Shown: positions 1-12,140, counted from the first letter of the stretch. The stretch: DNA of 64,000 bases from Megascapheus bottae (GCA_024803745.1 JANJXV010000024.1:7534106-7598105), one strand, 5' to 3'. Notes: generated by a model from the letters alone, not told the origin. Translations and numbers: made by a program.

Positions 1-95
1 AGTCTCACAGGCCTGTTGACTTTGAACTGGAATCCTCTTCATCACAGCTTCCTAAGTAACTAGGACTGTAGATAAGAGCCACTGGCACCTAGCTG
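1..95 (-). repeat. B1-Geo composite SINE, cut by window edge
   Basis: The bases match the B1-like head of the composite SINE read in reverse: a 'ggctttgaac'-like block, then 'cctaagtaactaggact' and 'gagccactggcacctagct', the complement of the SINE 5' end. The Geo half lies outside the window. The copy is diverged. Confidence 0.7.
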
Positions 96-780
96 TTTTA
101 TGTGTTCTTAATAACATTTTATCATGTGTACACTTTTACTGTAATTTCAAAGAAATAAAATAATGTAGACATTATCATCATTATTTTTCAAGGAGGAGAA
201 ACCATGATGGTTGAAAAAAAAACGGCTTCTTCTATAATTGCTCTGCCAATAAATTTCAGTGCATTCATTCTCTGACCCTGCCTTTGGAGTTTTAGTTTCA
301 GAACTCTCCATCAACATTAACCCTTTAAGATAGTCCATAAACGAGAAGCAACAGCATCTAAGGAGCTGTCAGTAATGGAGTCACTCATTGGCTACCCAAC
401 AATTATTGATTCACAACCTTCATGAAGTATTCTCAGTGGCATTTGGGAAGCCATGGACTAGAACAAAGGTCACCCCTTGTTTTGGTAAATAAAGATTTAA
501 TAAAATGCAATCATGTTCACTCATGGCTGTATTGTTTATGGCTGACTTTGCACTTTGGAAGCTGAGGTGCTAATTGTAGCTCAAAATTTTTATCACTCAC
601 AAATCGAGACATTTAGTATCTGAATTTCTACAGAAAAAATTATTGACATGTGGCCTTAGAGCAGTGCTTCTCAAATGATCTGTGCCAAAGGGTTAGTTTC
701 TCTTTTGTTTTTAATTCCCAGTCCATCCTGGACCAGTACTTTTAATTGAATTCAATAGAAGTGAATCATTTAAAAAAAGA
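96..780. other. Unique non-coding sequence
   Basis: AT-rich sequence with no long open frame, splice-bounded exon or repeat that I recognise. Short open frames here lack any family signature. Confidence 0.5.
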
Positions 781-784
781 AAAA

Positions 785-1020
785 ACAAAAAAGGGTATCA
801 GTGTGTGAGAAGTAATGCACCTACTATCTGGCGAATATAACTGTAACCACTCTATATATTACAATTAAAAAAACAAAGATGAGTAGAGAGAGGAAAGATG
901 AGCAAATGCAGTCATAATAGTCAATATATGTATATATAACTGGAAGTAAATTGAAGGGATAAGATGGGATTGGGAAAGCTGAGGGAGAGTGATAGAAGGA
1001 GGGACGTTGATCAAGATGTA
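785..1020 (+). repeat. Old L1 3' UTR-like fragment
   Basis: 'aagggtatcagtgtg...agtaatgcacctactatctggcgaatataa' and the following 'tgtaaccactctatatattacaatt' resemble the terminal L1 3' UTR seen more intact at 6270-6355 and 47390-47470. A purine-rich stretch with 'gatcaagatgtatt' follows and may be a second old L1 tail. Divergence is high. Confidence 0.5.
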
Positions 1021-1394
1021 TTTTTCTCAGACTGATTTGTTTAATTAGTACTCCCTTTTAAAATTACTTAGTGCTAATAGTTTTCAAGGACATCAAAATA
1101 TAATCTTTGATTTAAAAAATATTACATTTGAAAGACATAAATTATATAAAAAAATTTGCCAAAAAATGCTTTACAATGATTGCTCACAATTTCCACGTGT
1201 ATTTTGGACCAGCAGTTTTGTTGACCTACCCAAGTTGATGAATGGCATGCATTTGAGTAGATTAAAAGGAAGACAGCTATCTTTTGTAGCAGTTCTCCTC
1301 ATCTAGCTCTCAGTAGCTTGGTTAGCTACATGGCAATAGAACTAGGAATTATAAATGTTTTCATTTAGGATTTCATGATGCTGTAGAATTGCAT

Positions 1395-1672
1395 TTCTTT
1401 CTTTTTAAATTTTCTTTTATTCTATTGCAAGGGTGTTGTAAAGAGGCATTACAGTTAGACGAAAAAGATAATGAGTACATTTCTTGTCGAACATTGTTCC
1501 CCCCTCCCTTGTTTTCTTCCACTTTCCCTTCCCACTGCATGCCCCTCCCCAAGTTGTAAAGTTCATTTCCAAGATAGCCTTGTGAGTATTGCTGATTCAT
1601 TGGTTCACCCGCTGTCCTGATGTTTTATTTACCACTGCCTAATCCACTGGCCTTTTATTTCAAAAATGTATG
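1395..1672 (-). mobile_element. L1 3' UTR fragment (type B), reverse orientation
   Basis: The order 'gagtacatttcttgtcgaac', 'ttgttcccccctccct', 'aagttgtaaagttcatttcca' and 'ccttgtgagtattgctg' is repeated at 23980-24110 and 39210-39330. It marks a second L1 3' UTR type, distinct from the one ending in 'aattacaataaaa'. No coding part is present. Confidence 0.7.
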
Positions 1673-2880
1673 CAGCCACTACTGCTACTTTGCATTAAGT
1701 GATGCTTACCAACCTACTCCTGAGTTCTAGGTTTTAAATATAGTATCAATGTTAATGGAACAGAACCCTAAATGTTACCATGCTGCATCAGGAAAAACTC
1801 ATGAAATCCTGTCATCTAATTGACATGCAGAGCATACATTAGACTCAAAGAAAAAGAAAAAGATAGAATACAGTTTCTAGACTCCGTCAGGAAAATTACC
1901 TGCAGTCTGGTAAAATGAAAAGCCTCCAACTCTCCTTTATTAGCTGGTCTCATGTTGCTAGGCGACAAGCTCTTAATAGCTCTTAGCCTGTCTCCAAAGC
2001 CAGGCTTTTAGGAGTGAGGACTCCCCGAGGAGCCTCAACTCTGACTCCCTCTGCCTTCTCCATCTTCTGTTCAGCAGCTATATGGAGACTCTGCCTGTTT
2101 CTCAGATCCACTCCATAGTGCTATTTCCTTTAGGAATCATAGGTAGAAAGAAAACCAGTACCTGACCCTGTGTTTGTAGTCAGGAAGAAACCCTGCAGAC
2201 TACCGGGTTGTCTGAAGGACTGACCTCACACTTTCACACCACGCTGTGGGTATCTCAAATATGTATACCAAGCGGACTGAAGGTACATGGGACAGAGATA
2301 GAAAACACATTGGATCACAGAGAGGCACCCCTCTCGTGTATCACCATTCTCCACTCTTACCCCTCAAGAGCATGGATGGCGCTGTCTGTCATTTTAGGAA
2401 TAAGCATCTGACACAAGAAATAGGACATTTTAGTATTATCTGTGGTGCACAGACCAGGAAGCAGGCACATAAATAAATGTTACATATTAATAAACTTCAC
2501 TTTCTAAGAGATAGAAGGGCAGAGTAAGATCAGCTGCCAAGTAAAATTGTCATAATTGGAGTCAGTGAATCTCAATGACATATCCCATTTATCACCATAT
2601 ATAGGGATGATAAAAATGGTCCAGGGCCATTCTCCAGCAGATCACAGATGATATGAATTATAAATTGGTCAGATGGGAAATCGAGGAACTGAAATCACAC
2701 TTTTTTGCGGGGAGGGGGAGGGAAAGGCAGGAACAAGATGAGAAACTATGTAGTTAGAGTTTAATGTGATCTAGGTCAACTAATTCCAAGCCTAACAGTA
2801 GTGAAGTAGCTGGGAAAGTAAAGCAGGGGTCACTTTAAAGGAAGGAGAGGCTCCATTAAATGTCATGTCCATGGCTGGTT
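1673..2880. other. Non-coding sequence, nothing recognised
   Basis: Two overlapping short open frames (about 2208-2476) show no domain or codon signature. A G-rich run lies at 2706-2725. I see no supported gene or RNA. Confidence 0.5.
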
Positions 2881-2884
2881 ATTT

Positions 2885-2962
2885 TTCTTTTCAGGGCTGG
2901 AGATTAATTCCAGAGCCTTGTGCATGCTAGGCAAGTACTCTACTGCCATCCAAGTAGAGTCT
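2885..2962 (-). repeat. ID-like SINE fragment
   Basis: 'ggagattaattccagagccttgtgcatgctaggcaagtactctactgcca' is read as the complement of an ID/tRNA-derived head (A and B box regions). It is short and diverged. Confidence 0.55.
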
Positions 2963-3029
2963 GGAAGTTTTTTCCAGGCAGAAGCAGGATTTCAAATGAA
3001 GTACATTCTCTTCGTACTTATAGTCTTTG

Positions 3030-3195
3030 TTAACTTTCCATTACTGTGACAAAATACTCATGACAAACAATGTTTCAGTCCATGACCATGTGGCCTGCTT
3101 GTTTTTGGGCCTGTGAAGATGAAATACATCATGAGCAAAACATATGATAGTTGAAATCTATTATAACCCATGGTAGCAAAGAGGTTGGGAGGGGG

Positions 3196-3275
<80 letters not shown>

Positions 3276-3520
3276 CAGAGACAGAGAGAGACAGAGAGAG
3301 AGAATAGACAAAATATATAAATATAATAAATATATTCTTCAAGGGCTTGTCACCCAATTACTCAATCACCTACTTCTTCCAACTAGACACAGCTCCAAAG
3401 TTTCTACCAGCTTTTACTGATCTATTGACTTATGAAGCCATAAGTACCCTAATCCATAGATGAAACTAGTATGTTAAGAATCTAGCCATCCTCCCCAAAG
3501 TTTCCAGGTCTGAACGTTGC
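3030..3520. repeat. Old interspersed repeat of uncertain class, split by microsatellite
   Basis: 'ccattactgtgacaaaatactcatgacaaa' at 3039-3068 resembles one terminus of a common rodent mid-size repeat. The other side, 3345-3510, would be the remainder. I cannot name the family with confidence. The microsatellite at 3199-3303 sits inside it. Confidence 0.3.
3199..3303 (+). repeat. (AG)n / (AGAC)n microsatellite
   Basis: Pure AG dinucleotide for about 55 bases, grading into interrupted 'agacagag' units, preceded by a run of G (3190-3198). Open frames through it are artefacts of the repeat. Confidence 0.98.
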
Positions 3521-3629
3521 TATATAAACAATAAATATGACAACAAAGTTCCTTAAAATGTTATTTATATTACCAAAATCCCTGTGAAATTTTGCCATCA
3601 TCTTTGTTAATTTTCTTTCCCTTTAGTTT

Positions 3630-3830
3630 TCTGCTACTAGGCTTGAATTCAGGATGTGACACTCAACTCGCAGGTGCTCTACCATTGAAGAAATGCTCTC
3701 TGTTTTGCTTTAATTCTTCTTTTGTTCGATTCTTGTGTTTTTGCTGGAATCAGCTTTATACTGGGATCCTTCTTCCAACCAGCTCCTATGCAGGCAGGAT
3801 TACAGGTATGTACCGCCACTCTCAGCTTGT
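3630..3830 (-). repeat. Old compound ID/B1 SINE, reverse
   Basis: 'taggcttgaattcagg' followed by 'gtgctctaccattga' (ID-like complement), and then about 100 bases later 'gcaggattacaggtatgtaccgcc' (B1 5' complement). This is the older ID-B1 layout, without the Geo module. Confidence 0.6.
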
Positions 3831-5403
3831 TTGAGAGTTTGTTTGGAAGTTCTTGCAGGGGAGTGAAACTGATCATATACCTTTGACCAAGGGATGTTCC
3901 TCCTTTATTGGGGATGGTTGTCCTCTTGAACTGGATGTTCAGTTTGAGGAAGATGCTTACAAAACAGAGAGGGAGGAAGATACATCAGTCAAGTCAACCC
4001 TCTTAAGCAATGAATTTGTCAGGAAAATGTATTATTATTCATATTTTTAAAAATTGACTGTTGATGCTTAGCAACTTTAAAATACCCAGGCAACAAAGGG
4101 AGCAGATGGAATTGTAAGTTGCATTTCCTGACTATAAACCCTAACCACTTCAACTTTGAATTAAAATTATTTATTAGTATACTTTTCACATCAAAGGACA
4201 CATTCAAGTTCAGAACACCCAGGAATAACATTTTCCTTGTTACCATACAACAAAGCAAGAAATGAATGTAAAACCACATCTAATCAAGGCAGCATTTGTG
4301 AGCTTCCATTCTAACTTTACAGCCAAGCAAGAATGGAGGAAACGAGAAAGGTTGAGCGAGTCTTATTTTGTAAGATGCAGTGACTTTTCTGAAATAAACT
4401 ACCAACAAACAGAGCTTTCAGCACAAAGGTTAGCACCCTACAAGGAAAAGTAATTTTCTTCTCAAAGGTCATTTCATAGCATAGTCTGTGGTACTGAAAT
4501 TTTATGTACTTTAATGAAAGTTACAAATTCTTATAGCTTCACATAATTTTTCATTAGCTTCATTTTCTGTATGGTTATCCTCAAGTGGTAAGGGGCATAA
4601 AGGGAAATCAAAGGAAAGAAATTGCTAAGATTCTTTTTTAATGTCACAGATATAAAATGCAATATTTTATCATTCTTGTATTTGGAATGAGATGAAGGGA
4701 TAGTACCTGGAGTTCAGGCGAGAGAGTCAGGATCCCTTGCATGCTTCTGCGTGGTGACTGTTGAGTCACTGAAGTTTGGCCACTGTGAATATCAGACCCA
4801 GCCTCTTGCTTCACTTTCAGATGCATTCACCAAAAATTTCCACAAATATTTTTTCCCACCTCAGCATAGCTAAGGAGGATGGCATCAGCGACTGTAGCAG
4901 TGCCCCCTGTCCTTTTCTCAGTGATGACATCATCATTCCTTTAGGCATAGAAGATGAGAGAATTGAGGAGGTATCTTAATTGCTTTGACTCTTCTTTTTA
5001 CAGAACCCTCTAGTAAAGTTGTAAGGCTTCTGCCTCTCTCACATGTGCCTTAGCGGCCAAACCTCTGCCTCCCACTGCAAGGATTGGCAACCCTACTCCT
5101 CTCACATTTGGACATCCACAGCCTTGAGACAGACCCCAAAGCCTGAGTAGATCTCTCTTTCCCACCCAGGCTTCAATGTCTAGCACTTAATGTTTTGTCC
5201 TCAACATGCTCTGTACATTCACAAAGAAATAACTCTTCTTCCATTCTTTAATCTTCCTTCAGTGCTCCTCCTGAACCTAAATTCTGCCAATGAGTGAATT
5301 ACATTTCCTATTCTAATAAAACAATGTCTACATTCTTTGCTTTCTTGAATATTTGATCTACCTTTCTCTTAAATAATGTTCCATCTTTTAAAAATTAAAA
5401 CAT
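3831..5403. other. Unique non-coding sequence
   Basis: Several open frames of 60-86 codons occur by chance in both strands. None shows a motif, and stop spacing is as expected for non-coding DNA. No repeat recognised. Confidence 0.5.
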
Positions 5404-5609
5404 GGGGGCCTGGAATGTGGCCTAGTGATAGAGTGCTTTCCTAGCATGCACAAAGCCCTGGGTTTGATTCACTGGTACCACATACACAGTAAAGGCCAGA
5501 AATGATGCTGTGGCTCAAGTGGCAGAGTGCTACCCTAGAGAAAGATCAAGGACGGTGTCCAGGCCTTGAGTTCAAGCCCCAAGACTGGCAAAATAATAAA
5601 AAAAAAAAC
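5404..5609 (+). mobile_element. IDL-Geo dimeric SINE
   Basis: Left monomer: 'tggcctagtgatagagtgc' (A-box region) and 'gggtttgattc' (Pol III B box). Right Geo monomer: 'gatgctgtggctcaagtgg', 'gagttcaagccccaagactggc'. An A-rich tail ends at 5609. Non-autonomous, Pol III-transcribed in origin and mobilised by L1. Confidence 0.9.
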
Positions 5610-5825
5610 TGTTAAAATTGACTATAAATTAATTTCTATCATTAAATAATAATCAGATTAGAGACAGTGATATTTCATATTCAAATCTCTTGAATATTCT
5701 TGCTATGTGTATGACGCATAACAGGCATATAGTAAGACATACATTGGTTTTACTTAACACGAAAATTTTAAAATAAAAGACAATTGGAAATACAGTTTGT
5801 AGTTGTAAAGTAGATTTCATTTGAT

Positions 5826-6371
5826 AAAAGCAAAATGTCAGAAAGAACGATATTGCCCCATTTGTTAGGAAATGGAAAGACTTAGAAAAAAAAATCATAT
5901 TAAGTGAAGTAAACCAGACTCAAAGGAACATAGGCTCAATGGTTTCCCTCATTTGTCATAATCAGTAGAAACCTTGGGCTCTCCTACCAAAGATTTGAAA
6001 TAGAGCAAAACCTAGATACATAAGGCCATACAGTATGATGCTAAATAAAAGGACCTCTAGGATATAGAAACAAAAGCCAGTTGTACTTAATGTACTATGT
6101 TATTTCTCATCTCTTTTGCTGTCCCTTGGTTATCTCATATTGTTACAGTATCTCACTTTGTTATCTGATATATTGGATATATTTGTATTTGGTTATTTGA
6201 AATTGGATAGGGAAGGGGGGGAAACAAGATGAGGGGTTGGGGGGGAGGAAAATGGGGACCAAGATATGAGAAAGGGTGTCAATGTATGTGAATTAATGCA
6301 CCTTCTGTCTGGCAAATATAATGTAACCCTTCTATTAATTACAATAAAAATATATGAAAAAAGCAAAATGT
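5826..6371 (+). mobile_element. 5'-truncated L1 with 13-bp target-site duplication
   Basis: The body runs 5839-6358. It starts in the last codons of ORF2 (the complement of the frame ending KWKDLEKIILSEVSQ) and includes 'aatggtttccctcatttgtca'. It ends in the type A 3' UTR 'aatgtaacccttctattaatt' plus 'acaataaaaatatatga'. The duplication 'aaaagcaaaatgt' lies at 5826-5838 and 6359-6371, which proves a standalone insertion. No functional protein. Confidence 0.9.
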
Positions 6372-6389
6372 TCTATTATTACAAAAGTA

Positions 6390-6658
6390 GAATTAATTTA
6401 CTTTGTTTCCTTTTTATTTTGGTGGTTATGGGACTTGACCTCTGGGCCTGGGCGCTGTCTGTGTTCTTCAGCTCAAGGATACCACCCTAACCTTGAGCCA
6501 TACTGCCACTTCCGATTTTCTAAAGGTTAAGTGGAGATAAGTGTCTCACGGTCTTTAGTGCCAGGTCTGACTTTGAATCACGATCCTCAGATCTCAGCCA
6601 CCTGAATAGCTAGGATTACAGACATGAGCCACGGTGCACAGATGAATTATTTTACTTT
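6390..6658 (-). mobile_element. B1-Geo composite SINE with target-site duplication
   Basis: The body, about 6405-6643, is reversed: Geo half first ('gcgctgtctgtgttcttcagctc'), then the B1 head ('gatcctcagatctcagcc', 'taggattacagacatgagcc'). Near-identical 15-bp flanks 'gaattaatttacttt' (6390-6404) and 'gaattattttacttt' (6644-6658) differ at one base. It lies 19 bases beyond the preceding L1 duplication. Confidence 0.88.
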
Positions 6659-6843
6659 TAAATCTTTAAATTATATATTTCCCATCTGTGGACCTAATAC
6701 TTTCTCTAAAAGCTTTATGACTTCAATAATCACAACAGCTCGCACTTATGGAGTACACTGCAACACCTTGCTTTATTTGATCTGCAGTACTCTACAACAG
6801 GGGAACTTACTGGACTCTTCATGTCCAATTGCAGGGATTCGTG

Positions 6844-6850
<7 letters not shown>

Positions 6851-6888
<38 letters not shown>
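6851..6888 (+). repeat. (TG)n microsatellite
   Basis: About 19 uninterrupted TG units, abutting a B1-Geo SINE on its 3' side. Confidence 0.98.
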
Positions 6889-6889
<1 letters not shown>

Positions 6890-7120
6890 ATGCACATGCG
6901 CCACTGACAGCTTTAACTCAGGATCTCCCATTCTAGCTCAGTTTTTGTGTTCATGACTGGCACTCTACTACCTGAGGCACACTTCCAATTCCATCTTTTC
7001 GCTGATAATTGGAATTAAGAGTCCCTTGGATTTGTCTGCCTCAGCTGCCTCTGGTTGAATGCTATTTTGAAATCTCAGCCTTCTAAGTAGTCACTGGCAT
7101 GAGCCACCAGCTCCTGGCCT
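6890..7120 (-). repeat. Diverged B1-Geo SINE, reverse
   Basis: A weak Geo half ('ctggcactctactacctgaggcac') is followed by a B1 head complement ('gaaatctcagccttctaagtag', 'ggcatgagccaccagctcctggcc'). More diverged than its neighbours. Confidence 0.65.
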
Positions 7121-7431
7121 CATGAATTATGTTGTGGGCCATTCATAAGCTAAACTATCTCCAGGTTTTAATTATGATATGTGATTATTTTCTGGAAAAT
7201 AAAAGGTGCCCACAAGTAATTATGAAATAGAACCTAGCACAAAACAATAAAAGGGAGAGGGGAGGTCCAGACTTAGCCCCGTGCTTCTCACTTTGAACCT
7301 GTACATAGTACATTTTAGAAGCAAAATCCTATTCCAAAAAGGTTTTTACAGAGATTTTTCCCTGAATCATTTACATTTATCGCGAAAGATAATTTTTAAT
7401 AATAATTACTAACATTAACCGAGCATTTATA

Positions 7432-7455
7432 ACATCATCATCATCATCATCATCA
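7432..7455 (+). repeat. (ATC)n microsatellite
   Basis: About eight 'atc' trinucleotide units. Confidence 0.9.
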
Positions 7456-7656
7456 ATGAATAAATAGGCATATAACTGTGGCCACTGTGATACAGTGATT
7501 AACTACAAACACTAACAAGCCATACTTGGGTATTCTGAAAATGAGTTTTCATGTAGGTTGTGGCAATGTTCCCTAGTCTTCTTAATGCCTAAATGACTCT
7601 CATCCTCAGTATGAGCAAATTCCTACTTCCTACTTCTATCATTTCTTCCACCACCA

Positions 7657-7669
7657 CCCCCCCCCCCCC
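7657..7669 (+). repeat. Poly-C run
   Basis: Thirteen consecutive C. A second pyrimidine switch (nine C followed by eight T) lies at 7794-7810. Confidence 0.9.
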
Positions 7670-7939
7670 AAGCTCCAAAGCATCATAGGAGCTGTGCTCT
7701 CAGCACATCCCATTTCCTCTCCCTGCATGTCACTCTGGGGAAATGCGATCAGTCTTTCTCTCTGGCAGCTCTACCCAGGAGAATACTTCAGCTCCCCCCC
7801 CCTTTTTTTTAGAAAGAGTTGGAGACAGGATAATCTGCCCACACCCATTCTTCCCTCTTAGATGGAAGGAGAAGGGAAAGTTATGAACTACTTCCTCCCT
7901 ACAGCATGTGCATTTCCCAGATAACAGATAGCAAAGGGG

Positions 7940-8201
7940 AAGCTGTTGATTCTTTTTTGTTAGTTTGTTTGTGAGTCATGGGGCTTGAACTTGTACTAGG
8001 CACTGTCCCTGAACTCTTCAGCTCAAGGCTACACTTGAGCCAAGACCCTCTTGCCATTTTCTAGAGGTTAATTGGAGATAAGAGTCTCAGGTCCTTTAGT
8101 GCCCAGGCTGCCTTTGAACCTTGATCCTCAGATCTCAGCCTCCTGAGTAGCTAGGATTACAGGCATGAGCCACCGCTCCTGGCTAGAAGCTGTTGACTCT
8201 T
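7940..8201 (-). mobile_element. B1-Geo composite SINE with target-site duplication
   Basis: The body runs 7955-8186: Geo half complement ('ggcactgtccctgaactcttc', 'cttgagcc'), then the linker 'ttaattggagataagagtct', then the B1 head ('gatcctcagatctcagcctc', 'gattacaggcatgagccacc'). Flanks 'aagctgttgattctt' (7940-7954) and 'aagctgttgactctt' (8187-8201) differ at one base. Confidence 0.9.
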
Positions 8202-8204
8202 AGC

Positions 8205-9735
8205 AAGGCTTTCCAAGATCCTGAAATTAAATGATCATACAAGTGTATTTGATTTAAATGAAAGAAATAGACATCAAAGTTAGATTTCCAAATCGCTATT
8301 GACTTTATTCAACAACTCTTCACATATTTTGCTCAAGGTATTTCTCCTGGGACAAAAAAAAATTAGGCATGCTTCCAGAAACATTTACAATAATGAAGGT
8401 AAATTGTAACTGGAAGAGATTCATTTTTAAATATATTTGAATGCTTATTTAAATACAATAAAGTATTTACTTTTGTAGTATTCAAATATAATGATGCATA
8501 TTTAAAATCAACTATTCTCTTTTTATTATCTTTAAGTAGCTGTACAGAGGAGTTTGAGAATACAATATATCTTGATCATTGTCACCCCTTTCAACATATA
8601 TATGTTCAAAATTGATTATTATATAGTATCTAGTTAAATATTACACTTACCTCATAAATGGAGCCTTAAAGAGTTTTTACAGACAGGTTAACTTTCTGAA
8701 ATTTAAAAAATTTCAGATATATAGATTTCATCACACATTTGAATGTCCATGAATAGAGAAGCATCTCAGGTGAATATAATAGAACAAATGCAAGTGAATG
8801 CAGAACTTCTGTGTTACCACAGAATTTTCAGGGCTAGTCACCATGATTCACAGTCGTAACTGCTATGATTACCTCAGGGAACCCATGACATCTGAGGGTA
8901 GTAGTTATTCTTTTAGCGATCTTGGCACATTCCTGAGCTGGTCATGGAAGGATGCTGGGGTGGCTCTGGAGAGGCTGTGCACACCAATGTGCACTTGCAG
9001 GGCAGAGTTGAGACCCTTGAGGTGCTGCTGGAAGGAGCACCTGCCCCTTGATGTTGACTCTGTGGCATTACTTTAATGAGTCAATGGGATCAAACACTGT
9101 TAACTCAAGATATTTTCAAGGAAATGAATACTCATGAGTACTAGATACCAACATTTTACAGCAATATGAAAGTTAGAATTTTCTTTTCATTTCCACTGAA
9201 AGAGCTGCAAATAGCTTTTAAAAAATTTCCTTTAAAGTGCAAGCATTCTCATTAAGATAGATTCTTAGCTACAATTACTAATTATTAGGAGCATCTACTC
9301 TGCACGGTCTGTCATTCCCTCTTCCCCTCTTCCTCAAGCAGGAAAAAATTTTCTCCTTTTGGTAGTTTTTTTTCTATACTTTATTACTTTCTATTATAGA
9401 ATTTATTTGATTCTTGCTGGCACTGACATTTTACTGCTCTGTCACTAAAGTCAGGACCTCTTTATATCATCATCTCCCCAAGTAATGCCTGAAAGTGTGC
9501 TTCCCACACTTCTAATGTATTTTTCCTAAATATATTGACTTATGAAGACATTGTCTAGAAATTAATTTGCCATAAAATATTCAATTGAAACATCGAGCTA
9601 GAAATAAGAGCACAAGGTGTATTGATGATCTGTCACTAGCAAAAACAAATCTGAAACACAAGTATCCTCGTATTAATACAATACCCTTTTTCATTAGCCC
9701 ATAATTTCGTGGAGTTAGTTGTTTACTTATTTGTT
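8205..9735. other. Unique AT-rich non-coding sequence
   Basis: No gene or clear repeat recognised. 'atatcttgatcattgtcacccctttcaac' near 8567-8595 may be a trace of an old L1 3' end, but is too short to call. The 92-codon frame at 8798-9076 has no recognisable domain. Confidence 0.45.
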
Positions 9736-9779
9736 GCGTGTGTGTGTGTGTATGTGCATGCACGCATGTGTGTGCATGT
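9736..9779 (+). repeat. Imperfect (TG)n with GC-TG-CA interruptions
   Basis: 'gtgtgtgtgtgtgtatgtgc' then 'atgcacgcatgtgtgtgcatg': an alternating purine-pyrimidine tract. An old ID-like fragment (reverse) may follow at about 9788-9860. Confidence 0.85.
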
Positions 9780-10249
9780 TATTTTTTCTTGAGGATTAGT
9801 GAGAAAAATCAGGTCTGGTAAATTCCAGGCAAATTCTTTATCACTGAACTGCAACCTCAATTGTCAACCAAAGCATTTTGAAGTAAAAATTTCTCCCGTA
9901 CTATTTAATATTTACCAAATAAAAATGTTTTTAGACAGCTAAGATTTGAGGGCCCAATAATCATGTTACTCGCTATGATAATTTAAGGACATTTCATACT
10001 TTGTTTTGCCACTCTCTTTCCTTTTACTGTTCTTTCATGCTAAAATGAGTTTTTGGTTATTTTTCTTGCCAAATTTCATTCCTAAAGGGCATATACTGGA
10101 TACTCATCTGTGATGATGTTGTTATCACAGCAAGAGAATTATATGAAGGAGACCAGAATGCTCATATTTCCCCTGGCCTTATTTTCCTAGAAAATATTTT
10201 TGATCACAAGGTATCTCACATATACCAGATTAAGAACTCAATTATTAAT

Positions 10250-10515
10250 TGGATGCATAGGTGCATAGTGTAATCCCAGCTACTTGGCAGGATGACATCT
10301 CATCTCAACAAACAAAGGTTAAAAAAACATTATCTCAACAAATAAACTGGCATGGCAGTAGATACTGTAAGCCCAACTACGGAGGAGGCATAAGTGGAGG
10401 AATTACAGGTGGAGACCAGCCATGTGCAAAGAATAAAAGCCTTCCAGAAAAAGGCTGGAGCCATGGCATCAGAGCACCTGCTTAGTAAATATAAAGCCCT
10501 CAAACTCCACTACAA
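10250..10515 (+). repeat. Old compound B1/ID SINE
   Basis: A B1-like core 'gtgtaatcccagctacttgg', a second monomer with 'gtaagcccaactacggaggaggcataag', then an ID-like end ('ggctggagccatggcatcagagcacctgc', 'aaataaagccctcaaactcc'). Open frames over this stretch are SINE-derived. Confidence 0.55.
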
Positions 10516-10519
10516 CAGC

Positions 10520-11635
10520 AAGAAGAAAGAATTAACTTATTCTTATTTTTTAAGACAGTACAGAAGGAAGCTAGTGCCTGGAATCCAACAGATGGTTGAA
10601 AAAGCTGAATGTAAGTCACTTATGGGGTACTCATGCTTCACTGAATCTCATGTTAATTTCATGAAACATGTAGGTATGCACGTAAACACTTTCCATTTGA
10701 ATTTTTTGTATTCCAGAGCTGAAGTTTTAGTGTAATTTGCATTATTCCAAAAGATTCTTCCCTGTCTATGGGCACTATATCTAGATAACATTTGCACCCT
10801 AAAGTTTATACGATGAAATTGTAGAGACATTTTATAATCGTTTGTTTAGGTTGGTTAAGATGGGAAACACAACACATATTTTAGGGAGCCACTAAGGAGA
10901 TTTGAAAAGAAAGAGGCACAAGAGCAGCCCAGGAGGATATTTATTAAATGTCCTGGATACCAACTGATGGTAACCATGGATTCAGATTGGAGGAACGAAA
11001 CACAGTGAGTGGCAAGTGCTGTCACCTCATTCCTGGAGACCAAAAGGGAAGGAGGATGATTCGATCATTTCAGTTACCACCAAAGCCAGATACACAGGAT
11101 TCTTTTGAATTTTGCATCATTTGGCAAACATGGAAAGAGCACAACCTCTACATACACACACTTGCAATGTGCAAAACTGCTAGGCAAGCACAAGCTACAA
11201 AGGAAGTGTGCTGACTTGGCATGTACCCTAACTGATGTTCTTAAAACATTTGGGAAAGTTATAGAATGAATTTTATATCATTCTCAGAGGACTGAAAAAT
11301 TAGTTTAACAGGTCAGGGCTGAATTGGAGGAACAGTAAGACAATTATGTGCTTATATCCCACCAAGAGGAAATTGTTTAACACACAAGGTACCTGTACAA
11401 ATTTTGAGCCCCTGATCACATACATATGTGGGGATATTGCCACCAGTGGTTTGCCTGCCAATGGTTTTCAGACTTGATGAACTTCTATCACCATAAGATA
11501 TGAGTTTTAAAAAAGACTGTAAGTCATTAATGTAATAGCGAATCATGTTTTACTATATATTGCCAAAATGTGTTAAAATATAACCTCATATTTGCCATAG
11601 ACTATGTAACTACCATTTTGAATATAGAATTCTAT
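10520..11635. other. Unique non-coding sequence
   Basis: Open frames of 60-88 codons on both strands lack motifs. No repeat family recognised. Confidence 0.45.
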
Positions 11636-11636
11636 T

Positions 11637-11850
11637 TTACCCTATTTTTTTGCCTATCCTGGGCTTAGGCTCATGGCCTGAGCACTGTCCTTGGGTTTTC
11701 TGAAGGCTAGAGCTCTACCACTTGAGCCACAGCACCACTTCTGGCTTTTTTCTATGGGTGTGGTACTGAGGAATTGAACCCAGGTCTTTGTGTATGCTAG
11801 GCAAGCACTCTACCACTAGGACAAACTCCTGGCTCCTTTACCCTATTTTT
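11637..11850 (-). mobile_element. IDL-Geo SINE sharing its target duplication with the adjacent retrocopy
   Basis: The body runs about 11652-11836 in reverse: Geo half ('gagcactgtccttgggttttc', 'ccacttgagccacagcaccac'), then the ID-like half ('aattgaacccaggtct', 'aggcaagcactctaccacta'). The 14-bp flank 'tttaccctattttt' is at 11637-11650 and 11837-11850; the second copy is also the left flank of the zinc-finger retrocopy. Confidence 0.92.
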
Positions 11851-12030
11851 TTTTTCATACACACTGGTGTTTTATTATAACTCAGAAACAAACAGAATGG
11901 GCAAGAATAAACAATCTCACACAACATAACACTAGTGATTAATTCAATATAAAGGGAAAAAAACAAGTCATTTTGGGGTTACTCATCAAAATTCTAAAGA
12001 CTCTTCTTTTTATTTACCCACCAAAGAACC

Positions 12031-12140
12031 AGAATTGGTGCAGTGGCTTAAGTGGTAGAGCATTAATCTTGAGCAAAAATGCTTAAGAATGGTGCCTATG
12101 CTCTAAGTTCAAGCTGCCAAGACTTGTACCAACACATAAA
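12031..12140 (+). repeat. Isolated Geo monomer
   Basis: Only the right half of the dimeric SINE is present: 'attggtgcagtggcttaagtgg', 'gagcattaatcttgagc', 'agttcaagctgccaagactt'. It is inserted in the 3' UTR of the retropseudogene. Confidence 0.75.

Noticed and set aside
3058..3420. Serine/leucine- and arginine/glutamate-rich open frames over an AG repeat
   Set aside because: Pure microsatellite translation with no unique sequence to support a protein. The same applies at 19514-19708, 23214-23553, 29524-29733, 30812-31036, 59700-59987 and 61761-61955.
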